A stretch of DNA of 64,000 bases from NCBI RefSeq assembly GCF_000004075.3, contig NC_026657.2:33094732-33158731 (forward strand). Direction: 5' to 3'. Source of the DNA: Cucumis sativus (Eukaryota; Streptophyta; Magnoliopsida; Cucurbitales; Cucurbitaceae). Below, one piece after another: positions 37,377-49,101 of this stretch (position 1 is its first letter; the number at the start of each line of letters is the position of its first letter). The position numbers and the translations under genes are program-made. The notes beneath the pieces are model-generated. The model was not told the origin of the DNA and did not search any database. It saw only the letters and a list, made by a program, of their open reading frames with translations.

Positions 37377-37523
37377 TCAGCCAATGTGAAAAGCGCCAAT
37401 ATCGCCAGTTCTGATGGAGCTGGCGACTTCGTCGGCAAAGGCCAAACAAGAAGAAATACAGCCGCTAAAGGCACCCCAAACCATATCGGCGATCCAGAAC
37501 GCCAAATGCAATGGCAATGCCAT
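37377..37523 (-). CDS. Candidate 48-residue small protein
   Basis: A 147-base frame with a good initiation context (GGCCATGGC) in a patch of higher GC and coding-like composition. The protein begins MALPLHLAFWIADMVWGAF, a hydrophobic, Trp-containing helix that could be membrane-inserted or a signal-like segment. It continues SGCISSCLAFADEVASS and ends RTGDIGAFHIG. I do not recognise a named family. Upstream on the same strand lies a 16-codon uORF (MASSNPNLSIPSMDFL, start near 37620). The truncated copy at 30423-30527 differs mostly by non-synonymous changes, so constraint, if any, acts on this copy. No introns are needed inside the coding part. The assignment rests on composition, context and copy comparison only. 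Confidence 0.5.
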   Translation of the reverse strand: MALPLHLAFWIADMVWGAFSGCISSCLAFADEVASSIRTGDIGAFHIG

Positions 37524-37529
37524 GGCCTA

Positions 37530-40500
37530 AACTGTGTGTCGTTGGAGGAAAGAAGGTGGTTGGGAAGTTTCAGAGGAAATCCATTGAAGGAATTGAGAGA
37601 TTAGGATTAGAGGACGCCATTGGAGAAAAGAAGCAGAAGAGAATTTGGGTAAAGGTAAAAAGGCTGGAAGCTAAAGATTGAAGAAATGTTGACTCATAGC
37701 GCCTAAATAAAGCCGATTTTACAACAATTTCTTTTTCCGGAAAATTAGTTTTTTAGTCCTTTTAATGTATAAATAAATAAATAAGCCTATATTAAAGGAG
37801 GGCAAAAAAGTCCAACTTTATAATTAACAACTTCCATCCCACTATAATCATAATCCAAAAATGAACATGGAGCTGTTTAAGGCATTGAGTAGGGAGATTG
37901 CTCAAACATGCACAACAGTGGAACGAGATGGCTTCCTATTCTCGACATAAATGTTTTGACTTAACCCCTTCTTAAATCTTTGTAAGATCAGTTGATATAT
38001 CATTTACGCGATCATCTAACTATCCATAATAAGTGAAGTTTTGGAGGGGCTAGTCACTCGAGTAAACTTGAGTTTGCTTTGATTTTGAATTGAGCAAGTG
38101 TAGATTTCAATACTGAATGCTGACAATGAATCATCTATTCAAGACCTCTTTTTTTAAGGATGAGATTTTAGGTATATTCCCGTAGTTGTTGGGTTATTTA
38201 ATCACAAGCGCAACTATATGAAACAAAGTCTATTTGGTCTTTAGGTTTCAAAATGTTTGATTTCAATTTAATTTCTAAATTTCAACGTGGTAAACTGAGA
38301 GTAAGTTCCTAAAATGACTTGTAAAACCTATATTATGAACATCAAATAATTCAATTGTACTATGTCACCGATGCAATTGAAATATAAACTAGAAATCAAG
38401 CTCACTTTCTATTTTGATATGTTTTCAAATATATTAGTCTAGGTAATTGATTTGTATGAAAGTCAATCCAACATTGAAACCTAAATAAATTAAGCCTTGG
38501 TAACTCTTTCAATTTTTTAAAAATATGACCCATGTCTAAGGTCAACTATTGTATGTTTGTCTAACCATATTTCAGTATTAAAGTATAGAACATGTAAACC
38601 ATCTATTTGGATACATATTAATTATTCACACACTTACATTAAAAAAAATGCAAGATGGATTTTCAAAGATTTCGACTTTCCATAAAAAATCTTACATGCA
38701 ATAAATAAAGGGATAATTATAGTAGGTAACAATTTTAAAAATAAATAATTAAATATATAACAATATTTTTAAAAAACTGTAAATATAACAAAGTTTATAG
38801 ACTAATATTTTCAATGAGATATATTAGTGCATAGTCATTTATCAAGTCGATGGACTTCTATGAGTTTGACACTTGGTGACAACCACAATAATACAATTCT
38901 TAGGCAACTCACAAACTAAGGCGAGAGAGCAAGAGCAAGAGGGAAACGAGGAAAGGAAAAGCAATCAATAAATAAGTTTAGTAAAAACAGTTAAATTTTA
39001 TTCTTCCAGAAAATTTGAAGTCATCCCTGCCAAAAAACACATAAACAAAGTTCATGAACTGTTTTACATTTTACATTTTTGACACAAATGGGGCAGTCAA
39101 AGACAAGGAAATGAATAGAACGGAAGAAAGCTAAAGAAACATGAAAGGAGTGAAAGTGCTCATTGCTCAAGAAGTGATCAAGATCCACACTCAACTCAAC
39201 TCTCACTTGTCATTGTTTGTTTCCAATAGGAATTTACATGATTTCTTTTCCTGTAATACATGTTTGTTCCCTCCGCATGAGAGACGTATGAATGAATACT
39301 TCAGCAATATAAAAAACATTGAAACATGTTCTAAAAATCAAAAGCAAAAATCATATGAATGAAGAACGATAGTGTTTATTTCAATCATCAAAGCACAAAA
39401 GTATATGCTGTAAACTATACTTCGATTGCTTCTTCGGTATATGGATTTGTTTCGTTGAAATAACTTGAAATCAAAAGTTAAAAAGCACAAAAGGAAGAAA
39501 AATTGGATAGATTGTTCTAGTTTCCAAAGCACAACCATTAGCTTCTTCAAATCGATATTTTGATTGCTACCCGCCACGCCTTTTTCTAAATAACATAATT
39601 ATAGATTAAAGAAGACTGACCTGTAAAAGAGGGAAGAAATCTATCTTAGTTGTTTGATGGTGGAAGTAATCTCATCCATACAAGTTGCTTGCTTCCCTAT
39701 TTACCATTTGCCTGTGAATATGGCTGACAATGAGAGATGGAGTGGATATTAATAACAGGAAATTTGCTGTTATAAGGAAGCGACAATGTTATAAACATAC
39801 CAAATGATAAATCAAATGTGATTTTAACAAATTTCTATGACTCTAAAGATTAATTTTGAACCGTCTGCTTGCAAGTGTTATATGATCTTATATAAACAAA
39901 GAATAAAACATACAGCAGACCCAATGAAGAGAGCTTGGACTACCAAAACGAAAATTTCCATCTCAAAAGAAAATTTTACGTTTTTTTACACACTTCTCCA
40001 CTTTTTTCTCTTGATTTCCTGGTTTAAATATAAGGATGTAAGAAGTAAGAAACCATTACACAAAATCTCTAGAACAAAGAAAATTACAAATTCAAGGAAC
40101 TTGTCACTCGAAAATGTATTTAACTAACCACTGAGTAACCAAAAATAAACAAGTAAACGTAGAATAAATTATAAATAACCTACTTTTCTAAATCATATCT
40201 TAAATATATTTAAGACAATAAAGTACAATTTTAACAAAAAAAATTATCTTTTACTTTTGTAATAACTATAAAAGAATACCTGACCTCAAAATTAGCAGGC
40301 CAAGGAGAGATTCGATCAACTTCAGAATAAAAGAAAATCACCATGGTCTCACTATGGCTCTAAACCCTAGGTTCAGACCTCAAAATTCACAAGTCAAATT
40401 ATGATATTCATCAGAAAACGCAACTAGGAAGCATATTGAGTGAAAATGCTATTATTGAAACAATCAAGTAAGCGTAGTCTATGAATTATGTGTGTTGGAT

Positions 40501-40965
40501 AATTCTTGTATCATGGAGATAGGAATTGAACCATCCATTTCTACTAGTTCTCACTGCGAAGCTGAGAAAGGACAAAAAAATGGCTGGTTTATCTTTCTTG
40601 CTTTGATTTAATTTTCGTAACAGGTGCATCCAGGTTTTGAAAGCCAACTGGAAGGCCAAGAATATGGACATTACACTGTTACTGTGATGTTAATATTCTG
40701 TAAAAATCTTGTGAAACACATAACCGAATGAGCGCCCTGATCCAACAGAGTTCTGTACCCTACCTGTGGTGTCAATGTCAACACATCTCATCGACACATG
40801 GAAACTGTTACATGATCATCCAAGTAAGAAGGAATTAGGTAGCCGACCATAAAGCAAATAAATATTCTCTTATATTCTTCCACAATTTAATTGCAACGCA
40901 TTTAGCATCATTGAAGAAGATAAGGCTGGCCATGCAAATTTCCCGACAGTTCCAGGCTCATGCCA
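37530..40965. other. Non-coding part of duplication copy B
   Basis: It comprises the small-ORF leader and promoter (37.53-37.8 kb), a block absent from copy A (about 37.93-39.19 kb) with degenerate AT-rich repeats, and 39.2-40.96 kb, alignable with 31.0-32.6 kb. No supportable exon. Confidence 0.5.
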
Positions 40966-42021
40966 TCATAAATTGAAATCCATTGTTAAATCCTCATGCA
41001 ATGTATGACCAATCTTCTTCATTTTCGTATGTAGATCGTGAAGTAAAAGGTAAATATTTTCAAATTCGCAATGAGAATTGTCATCCACTACGAATGCATG
41101 CACTGTATTTCCAACGTCTATCCAACTGCAACCAGGCTGCTTCTTCAATCCTTTGTCCTTGGTTTTCTTTCTTACTCTGGCAGCTTCTCTCCATTTTCCA
41201 GTTGAAGCATATGTGTTAGATAGCAGCAAAAAGGTTCCTGCATTCTCTGGCTCTGTTTCTAAGAGTTCTTCAGCCGTTTTTATGCCCATGAACATATCTG
41301 GCAAGAAGAGCTGCCCAAACAGGTGCCGAAGGCTTGACCTCAAGCCCCTTGAGGAAATCAAATTGCATCAACGCTGAGCTTCATCCGATTAAAAAGCTGA
41401 GCTTCATTCTCTGGCATCCGATTAAAAAGCTCCTGAGCTTCGTCTACTCTCCTATGTTGCATCAACGCTGTAATAATAATATTCCAAGACACCACATTCC
41501 TCTCAGGCATTTTTTCAAACAATCATAGTGTTCCACGACACGACATTCTTAACAGGCATGGCATCAAACAATCTGCTAACCTCCTCAATCCTGTTCAATC
41601 TTACATACCCACTAACCCATGCTGTCCAAGTAACAACATTCTTTATAGCATCATTTCTATCAAATAACGTCTTGGCTTCCTCAATCATTCCACTTTCAAT
41701 ATACCCAGAAATCACAGCAGTTCATGAGACCACATCTCGATCAGGCATTTCCTCAAAAACCTTACGTGCTTCTCCAATTTTTCCTTCTTTACCAAGCTTT
41801 TTAATCAACCAGTTACTACGAGCAAGATTTGAAATGGTACTGAAATCTCTAACTGGTGATGGGATTTTGGAAACAACCCGATAGGTGGAAAACTGTGATG
41901 ATGAGATGGAGTTATGCAAATTGCACAACACCAACGCATATCTACCAAAACTAGAAAGAAGGGTTGTAATTGTATGTTTAGTATAAATTTCTCTAACTGA
42001 TATCTGATATAGTAAAGACAT
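40966..42021 (-). pseudogene. Broken PPR gene, paralogue of 32639-34588
   Basis: The N-terminal 99 codons are collinear with the intact PPR gene (about 18 amino-acid differences). Codon 100, Trp in the intact copy (VSW), is TGA at 41722-41724. Downstream about 68 codons continue in the same frame, then a deletion of about 44 bp shifts the frame near 41515. A deletion of roughly 870 bp removes most central repeats, with a rearranged junction at 41360-41470. The E-domain end survives (TEPENAGTFLLLSNTYASTG, KKQPGCSWIDV), and a one-base loss trims the last three residues. With this many independent lesions it cannot encode a functional PPR protein. Confidence 0.92.
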
Positions 42022-42114
42022 TTGTATCCACTTACTGGGTATCTCCGCCGCCTAGGGCTCGCCGGAGAAGAAGATTGAAGAAAAAGGGAAGGGCTATTAG
42101 TATCGTTTCTCAAT

Positions 42115-45100
42115 TAATCGCCGGCTGAATTAAAGAAAAACAAATAAACTATTTACAAAATAGTGAAATTTTGCTCTATTTTTTAAAAAATAGTTTTAAT
42201 ATTGGACTATTTTTTAAGATAAAATTTGTCCCGTCGCGGAAAATTACAATAATTTTATGAGAAATCAATTCCTATCAGTGATAGAAGATTATCATTTATA
42301 TAATCTAAAATTTTGCTATAGTTTGTAAATATTTTAATTTATTTTACTAATTTTAAAAGTGTCTCATTTTATTTAAATGGAAAATTGTTAAAAATATTTA
42401 AACATAACAAAATTTTATTATCTAGCGATGATAAACACTAATAAACATCTATTATTGTCTATCAATCTTCAACTATAGATTATACTAGTCTATTTCATAT
42501 AAACAATAACATCTTGTTATATTTATAAATGTTTTTGTTCATTTTCTTGAAAAAAAAAAATATCGTAAATGACAAAAGTATTGAAAATATAACAAAATTT
42601 TAGGTTCTATAAATTATATACAACAATAAGCTTCTATCAGTGTCTATCAATATCATTAATAGATATTGATAGAGTAATAGACCCCCAATAGATAAATAAT
42701 GATATCTATCGATGTTTAATAGTGATAAATTTGAAATTTTGCTATATTTTATAATTTTTTTATTTATTTGGTAATATTTAAAAATATATGCGCTTGTTTC
42801 TTTCTTCTTTTTTTTTTTCATATTTGAGAACACCCACTTTTGTTATCCCCTTTTGTAATGGGATAGTTATAAATTTAGCAATTATATTTAAAATAATTAG
42901 GTATATAACAACATTTTAAAATATTTACAAATATAGCAAAATTTGTCAAATTCTATCAATAATAAAAGTATAGATTATGTTTTAAATATTGATTTGTCAA
43001 TAAAAGACCATATGAATCTATCAGTTAATTCTATCAAAAAAAGTTTAATTTTATGGCATTCAAGAAAAGTAATCTTCTAGCATCCAAGAAAAGTTTAATA
43101 TTCCAAGTTTTCATTCTGAATAATCTTTCAAGTCTTCAATCTTTTAGAAGTTGTTGATCTTTCAAAAGTTGTTGATATCGAGGTTGATACGAATTTGCAC
43201 GTATCAACCTTGCTTGTAGAAGTTTGAATATTCGATACTTCATAGCTTCAATTATTCCTTCAACCAAAGACATTCTCAAATGAGTGGCAAAAGTCTCTAT
43301 TTATAGAGAAATTTCGTGAGCTTTTGGGTGGGCTTTGACCCATTTGCTTGATGGGTTTGGGCTTGTGTCCATTTGCCTATTGGGCTTAGGCCATCCGATT
43401 GTTGAGCTTGGACTTGAGCTTGACTCCATTTATTTTATTGGGTTTGGGCTCATCTGCTTGTTGAGTTTGAATTTGGTCGGATTGAGTAAATTTAATTATT
43501 CAAACTCAAACAAAAATATAATTATCGCAATATTTGCCATGATGTCGCAGAATTTATTTGTCTAAAATTTCTTGCTCAACAGTTGCTATATCCTAAATTA
43601 TTATTTCTAAAAAGACAATCAATTATATTTATCATTTTTATATTAAAAAACCTTAAAAGAAGAATAATATTTGTGAAAAAAAAAAAACTAAAGATCAATT
43701 GCTCATAAATCTAAAGCTTGAAAAAATCTCCAATAACAATAATAAAAAAAAAAAAAAAAAGTAAGCTTATAAGATTGAAAGCCCTTAGCAACACATTTCT
43801 TGAGTCCTAAATGGGACAACAAAGCAATACAATTATACAAACCTTCCATAAATACCCAATTCCCATTGGATGGTAAAATTTGGTAAAGCATGCATTTCAA
43901 ATATTTAATGAGCAAAATGTCATCTACAAATAAATGGTCTCACCCTTCATACTCATTATAATCAAAAGACATTACCACATGATCCAAATTAGTCTGTGGT
44001 GGTTGCCCTACCCATTTATTCTTAAAGGTCACTTTATATTTTATATCAAAATCGATCGGTGTTTAAATAATCGACTACTCAAACAGTCGAGACTACATTC
44101 AACCTAAATATATGTTATAGATAGATTTAAGTATTTTAAGTTAATAAAAAAATTTACTTAAAATAAATAAATACCCCCACAACCCAACTTATTATATTTT
44201 GGTCGTTTGGTTGAGAATAATCTATATACTCATATCCTTATCAAAATTGTTTATAATTAATAAATACACTTGTTTTTTGTGTTGAGTATCATTAGATAAG
44301 TTAAATAATGGATTTAGTCCCTGGAACTTCTAAAATTATAAGTTGAAGTTTCAATTTTCTAATTTAAAAAAAAAAACACACACCCACACACATTGAACAC
44401 AAAACTTAAAACTTCTAGTTTATTAAACATATAGTATAATTACAAGTAATAAATTTGAAATATTTTTTTTAAAAAAAAGAATACATAAAACTAATTGAAA
44501 ATTTTAAGATTTATTAGATATATTTTCAATTTGATTGAGGAGATATAGATGAATTCAATGTTATAAACATATAATATGATTACATACAAAATTCAATTTT
44601 CAAGTAGTGTCAACATAATATCAAACTTATAATAACATATATTTTGAATCTAAATATTGTTTTATTTTCTACTTCATATTATCATCTCTAATTAAGATAT
44701 CAATCAAAAGAAAGTTTTTAAAAAACCATGTTTTTTCTTCTAAGTGGACCAATTGACAGAGGTGACATCCTTGAATTTGATATATATATATATATATATA
44801 TATTAATTCAAATGGAAATTATTGATTGAAGTAGTTGAGAGAAAGTAGAGTTTGTTTAATCTAAAAAGTTATTTAATAGACTCCATAAGCAATTAACAAT
44901 TCTTGAAATTTAGTGGTTTTTAGGCCACTAAAGATTTAAAAAATCTTTAGACCAAACAAAAAGGAAGATCTAGTATCTCAATAATAGGTCTATTAGATTA
45001 AAATTGACAATTCATAAACTTTTTGGATACAAAAGAGTAGTTTTAAAGTCGTTATTAAATCATTCTTAAGATCTTTTTTTACACTTTTTACATAATTTTA

Positions 45101-48100
45101 AATGTTTCGAACTAAATAAATGCAAACATCGAGGTTCAAAATAATCAACTAGCAATTTAGTGCCAAAACTTTTTATAGTTCAAATAGCATACAAAAACAG
45201 TAACGATCCGTTTAAATCCTCCAACCAATAATACCCTAGATAGTAAACCATATACTTTCAAATGTTTAAAGAATTTAGAGAGGCTAAAAGGTTTCAAAAA
45301 GAAGAAAATTAATAGCAAAACCCACTCAGTTCATATTATTTTCAATCTCATTTTCGTTTTGTCATCAATTATTAGTACTTTCTAACACACTTTTTTAAAA
45401 AAATTAATCTCGATTACGTTTTAGTTCTCCAAACAACTTTCAACTCATGTTAATGTTTGAATAAATGGTTATTATCTGTGAATAGATGCATCATGAGTGA
45501 ATTCATTATTTCATAAAAAGTATTAATAACTAAATTATAGAAAGAACATGACTTTTCGTAGACTTATTCGGTTAAGAGAATATATATCAATCATCTTTTG
45601 CCTTCTAAAAGGATTTTCTCACCATTTTCACAATCTTGACGTTCGATAGCTGATCCACAAGACTTTGTTTATTAATTTTCTATACGAGGTGTTACCCTTA
45701 AAAGAATGATGATCTGTTTTATCATAGGAGACAATTACTCTCGATACTCAAACGCTACGATGAATAAATTTGTCTTAAAAAGATGATGTGAATTTGTTTG
45801 ACTCAAATCTAGTGATGATAATTTTCATAACAATTTGATAATCTTTATAACAGATAAATCATTTAAAATGTAAAGACGAAAGTGGTATTTGTACGAACAC
45901 TCTATTGTAATGTTTATTCTTTTTTTGTTGTTATTATTATTGTGAAAATGACAAAAGTTACATAAAATGGCAGATTCTTAGTAAGAATTGGATAGTGAAA
46001 GGCATTAATTTTGAAAATGACATGTGAATTATACATTAATAGTTTGGGCCAAGAGCGGGTGGTGAGACAGCGATGAATTTAAATACCTTCAACTATATAT
46101 AGGAATATAATTCATTTTGGTGAAGACTTTGTAATAGTTCAACTTTCTCACATCTCACCTCACATTTTCATCCATCCTCCATACTACAAAAACATTCACT
46201 TTCCTATTCTTTAAATTCATGTTACCAAACTCTTTCTCTTTTACATGATATCCTTTTAACAAATATTTGGTCTATTTTCATTTACATTTTCAACTTATCA
46301 TTCCAATACAAATTTTATATAAAACCGTTTTAATCAAAATTTAAAAATTAATATAAAGTAATTCGAAACTTAAATCTTGCTTGACGTGTATTTATAAGTT
46401 TCTATTCATTTTGATAGTTGGACTCTTCAAATATTTTATTTCAATTTTAAGGACGTTGTTTCTTTGTTTTTCCTTTTGAAAACATGGATGAGTTTGGTAA
46501 CCAATTATTTTTTTTTAAATTGATTTTTGGTGATTTTTAATTGTGAGAATTGGAAAAATGGTCGGAAATAGTTTTTCTATTTTGTTTTGTGGACAAATTA
46601 GAATTAGAAAATTGGGGTTTTTTTTAAGATTAATAATAAAAAATAAATTTATTACGTTTAATTTTATTTATATCGACCGAAAATATTTTGCCTACTTTAC
46701 TATTTTTGACAAATCTCTTTATTTTTATGTTAACAAATACACCTTTCAAAATCTTGTTTTAATTATTTTTTATTTTCAAAATTATTTAATAATACGATCG
46801 AGTAATTCATAATGCTCACCTAACGTTACCAACCTCTAAGATTTCTATGCTCATTCATATTCTTAAAATAATAAAAAAAAAAAACAAATTTTTTATGACA
46901 TAAACAAAATAATGCTTAGAGTGAAAATGAAAATACCGATTTGACAAAAAGAAAAGGAAAACTCACAATATTTCTCTCTATATATATATAGAAACTATAA
47001 AGGTGTTAGATTCAAAGTTTTAAATAGTAAGATAAGAGATATAGGTAAGTATTAGCATAATAATGTTTGAGTTAGTAAATAAACACTCTAGTTATTATCA
47101 TATCAAATAAATACAAAGATTAGATAGATTGGTTTGTCTCAAGTGAGTCCAAAATGAAATTTGTAGAAAGTCAAATTTTACCATTTTATTTTATTTGCTT
47201 TGTGGGCATTGATCATTAATAAAAATAATCCATTTGATGCATTGGGATTTGGTATGTTTTGGATTTTCAAAATTAAATATCAAAATATGTGAATGTAACT
47301 GAATTTCGTCTAATATATGCCAAAAATACACGCAGCCAATTTTTAATTATTTGAGAATGTAGATTATTATTATTTATTTATTCTCTTTATGGTTGATTTA
47401 AGAATTTTTAAAAGAAAATAATCAATTTTATAAAGAAAAGAGTATATTACCAAAATATTTATACTTAAAAGAAAAAATGATTAGTTTTATTCTATAAACC
47501 ATAAATAGTTTGTCAAAATTTTATAATTTTTGAAAAAATCTCATTTAGTTATCAATTTACACCATAAATTAATAAATATATCAATTTAATTTCTTGATTT
47601 TAACACATGCATTATATTTATTTAAATTATTTATTATATTTTATTTAGATAAGTTTATGAATTATATCAATTTAAAATTTAAAATTAATATTTTTTTACT
47701 TTTTAAAAAAGAGTGATTCGTGAAAATAAAGTTATTAAATTTAGAATCACAAGAAATGTTTATTTTGAATTTGAGCACAACTTTTCATACTAAAAAACAC
47801 AAAAAATGGAAAGTAACTTTTAAAAAATAATAATTTAAAATATGTTTTGTAGTGATGAAAGTATAAAACCTTTTTAGATTTTCTCAATCCATTTTTGTTG
47901 AAAAGGAAAGAATATATAAAATATACTTTCGTAATATATCAATTCTTTCTTATTTAGTTTAGAAGAATTGGAGTATATGCACGGATATTTGGTAACGGTA
48001 TATTAGTCTTTTGCCTTTTTATTTGTAGATTTTTATAAAATAAAAAAATCAATGGTTACTTCTACAAAATCATAAGGATTTTTTTTTTAATTTTTGCCAT

Positions 48101-48820
48101 TCATAATAAATAAAATTTTTACTATCTTTGTAATTATTTTATTGTATCACCAATCAATGTAAAAAATTGAGACACGTAGCGAAATTTAATTATTTATAAG
48201 TTAGAAATATGAATACTAATTGAGAAGAAAAGAATCAGATTTAAAATTATGCATAAAAAAATCTGTGTAAAAGTAAATTTAATTACCTATCAAACCTAGT
48301 TTTTAACAATTATATTATTTAAATTAATTTCCCTTAAATTTATGGTGAAACTATAAAACCAAAAGTATTTAAAAAAAAAAGATTCTACTGGGTATTTGAA
48401 AATTTCGGTAAAAAGTTAGATAAAAATTGGATGAAATTAATGTTTATAAGCTTGATTTTTATAAAGAAAAAATCTAAATCTAAATAATTACCAACACATG
48501 CTTTAACAATTTAATTAAAATCATTTTTTTAAAGAAAATTTATTGTAAATGATATATATATGTATTTTATAAATAGTTTTAATATTTTGCTATTTTTAAA
48601 ATATTTAAAATATTCAAAATTTAAATCTATATAAAAGTAAAAATAAGTAAGTGTATTTTTTTGAGCGAATTTTGTAATTTGCCAAAATAAACCAAGTAGG
48701 AGAATCATTTATCCAAACTCCAAAGTGTAAAGATGCTATTTTTGCAAAGACCTTTTCTTGAAAAAACAAATAAAAAAAAAAAAAAAAAGAAAAACATTTC
48801 CAAGTCCCAACCGCGTCTCT
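42115..48820. other. Gene-poor AT-rich region with repeat fragments
   Basis: No supportable gene. Fragments of the dispersed TATCA/TGATA family occupy about 42150-43030. An LTR-like fragment lies at about 43050-43581. A TA microsatellite lies at 44780-44803. A promoter-like TATA plus CT-rich leader at 46093-46260 is not followed by any convincing frame. A stretch at 43703-43915 gives a short minus-strand frame of unknown nature. The remainder is low-complexity AT-rich DNA. Confidence 0.6.
43050..43581 (-). mobile_element. LTR-like fragment, possible solo LTR
   Basis: Read on the minus strand, the stretch begins TGTTGAGCAAGAAATTTTAG (TG start), then carries several degenerate units built around AAGCCCAA and CAAATGG, and then a strong TATA context (CTATAAATAGAG, 43296-43307) as in an LTR promoter. 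A TG...CA right boundary at 43581 is plausible, but the other end is not resolved and no 5-bp target duplication was found. Confidence 0.4.
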
Positions 48821-48962
48821 TCTGGTCATTTTCCGTGACTAAGAGAAGAGAGAGATTTGATATCTTCTTCTTCTCCATCATCTTCTTCTTCTTCGCCCAA
48901 TTCAGCATTTCCTCACTGCTCTCATTTCCCTTTAACCGCCATTTTTTCTTCTCTACCAGAGC

Positions 48963-49052
48963 ATGAACTTTGAACGACCAGAACTATTAGAACAAGAAGA
49001 AGAAGAAGAAAAAGAAAAAGAAAAAGACAAAGCTTTTCAGTTTACAGAGTGA
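48963..49052 (+). promoter_or_regulatory. 29-codon upstream ORF in the GRX-like leader
   Basis: An ATG in the CT/GA-rich leader opens a 29-residue frame (MNFERPELLEQ followed by a Glu/Lys run and KAFQFTE) that ends 49 bases before the main start at 49102. Because it terminates before the main ATG it would permit reinitiation. The leader upstream has the CTTCTTC richness typical of plant 5'UTRs. Whether the transcript includes it depends on the start site. Confidence 0.5.
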
Positions 49053-49101
49053 TTGATAACCAACGAAACGAAACGAAACCCAGTTCTTCAATTCTTTATC
49101 T

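Larger units (their letters stand above)
37292..42110. repeat. Segmental duplication, copy B
   Basis: Direct-orientation homologue of 30338-34660. Copy B keeps the 5' part of the small ORF and an extra block of about 37.93-39.19 kb. It has lost about 870 bp from the middle and 3' part of the PPR gene, with smaller indels nearby. Near 38.71-38.83 kb inside the extra block is a fragment of the dispersed TATCA/TGATA family, suggesting at least part of this block was inserted after or around the duplication. Confidence 0.85.

Noticed and set aside
40966-42021. A second functional PPR gene
   Set aside because: TGA at 41722-41724, a frame-shifting deletion near 41515 and an ~870-bp loss are incompatible with function.
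43703-43915. 70-residue minus-strand frame
   Set aside because: It has some non-repetitive sequence but no family resemblance, no splice partner and a poly-Phe tail from a T run; insufficient to call.
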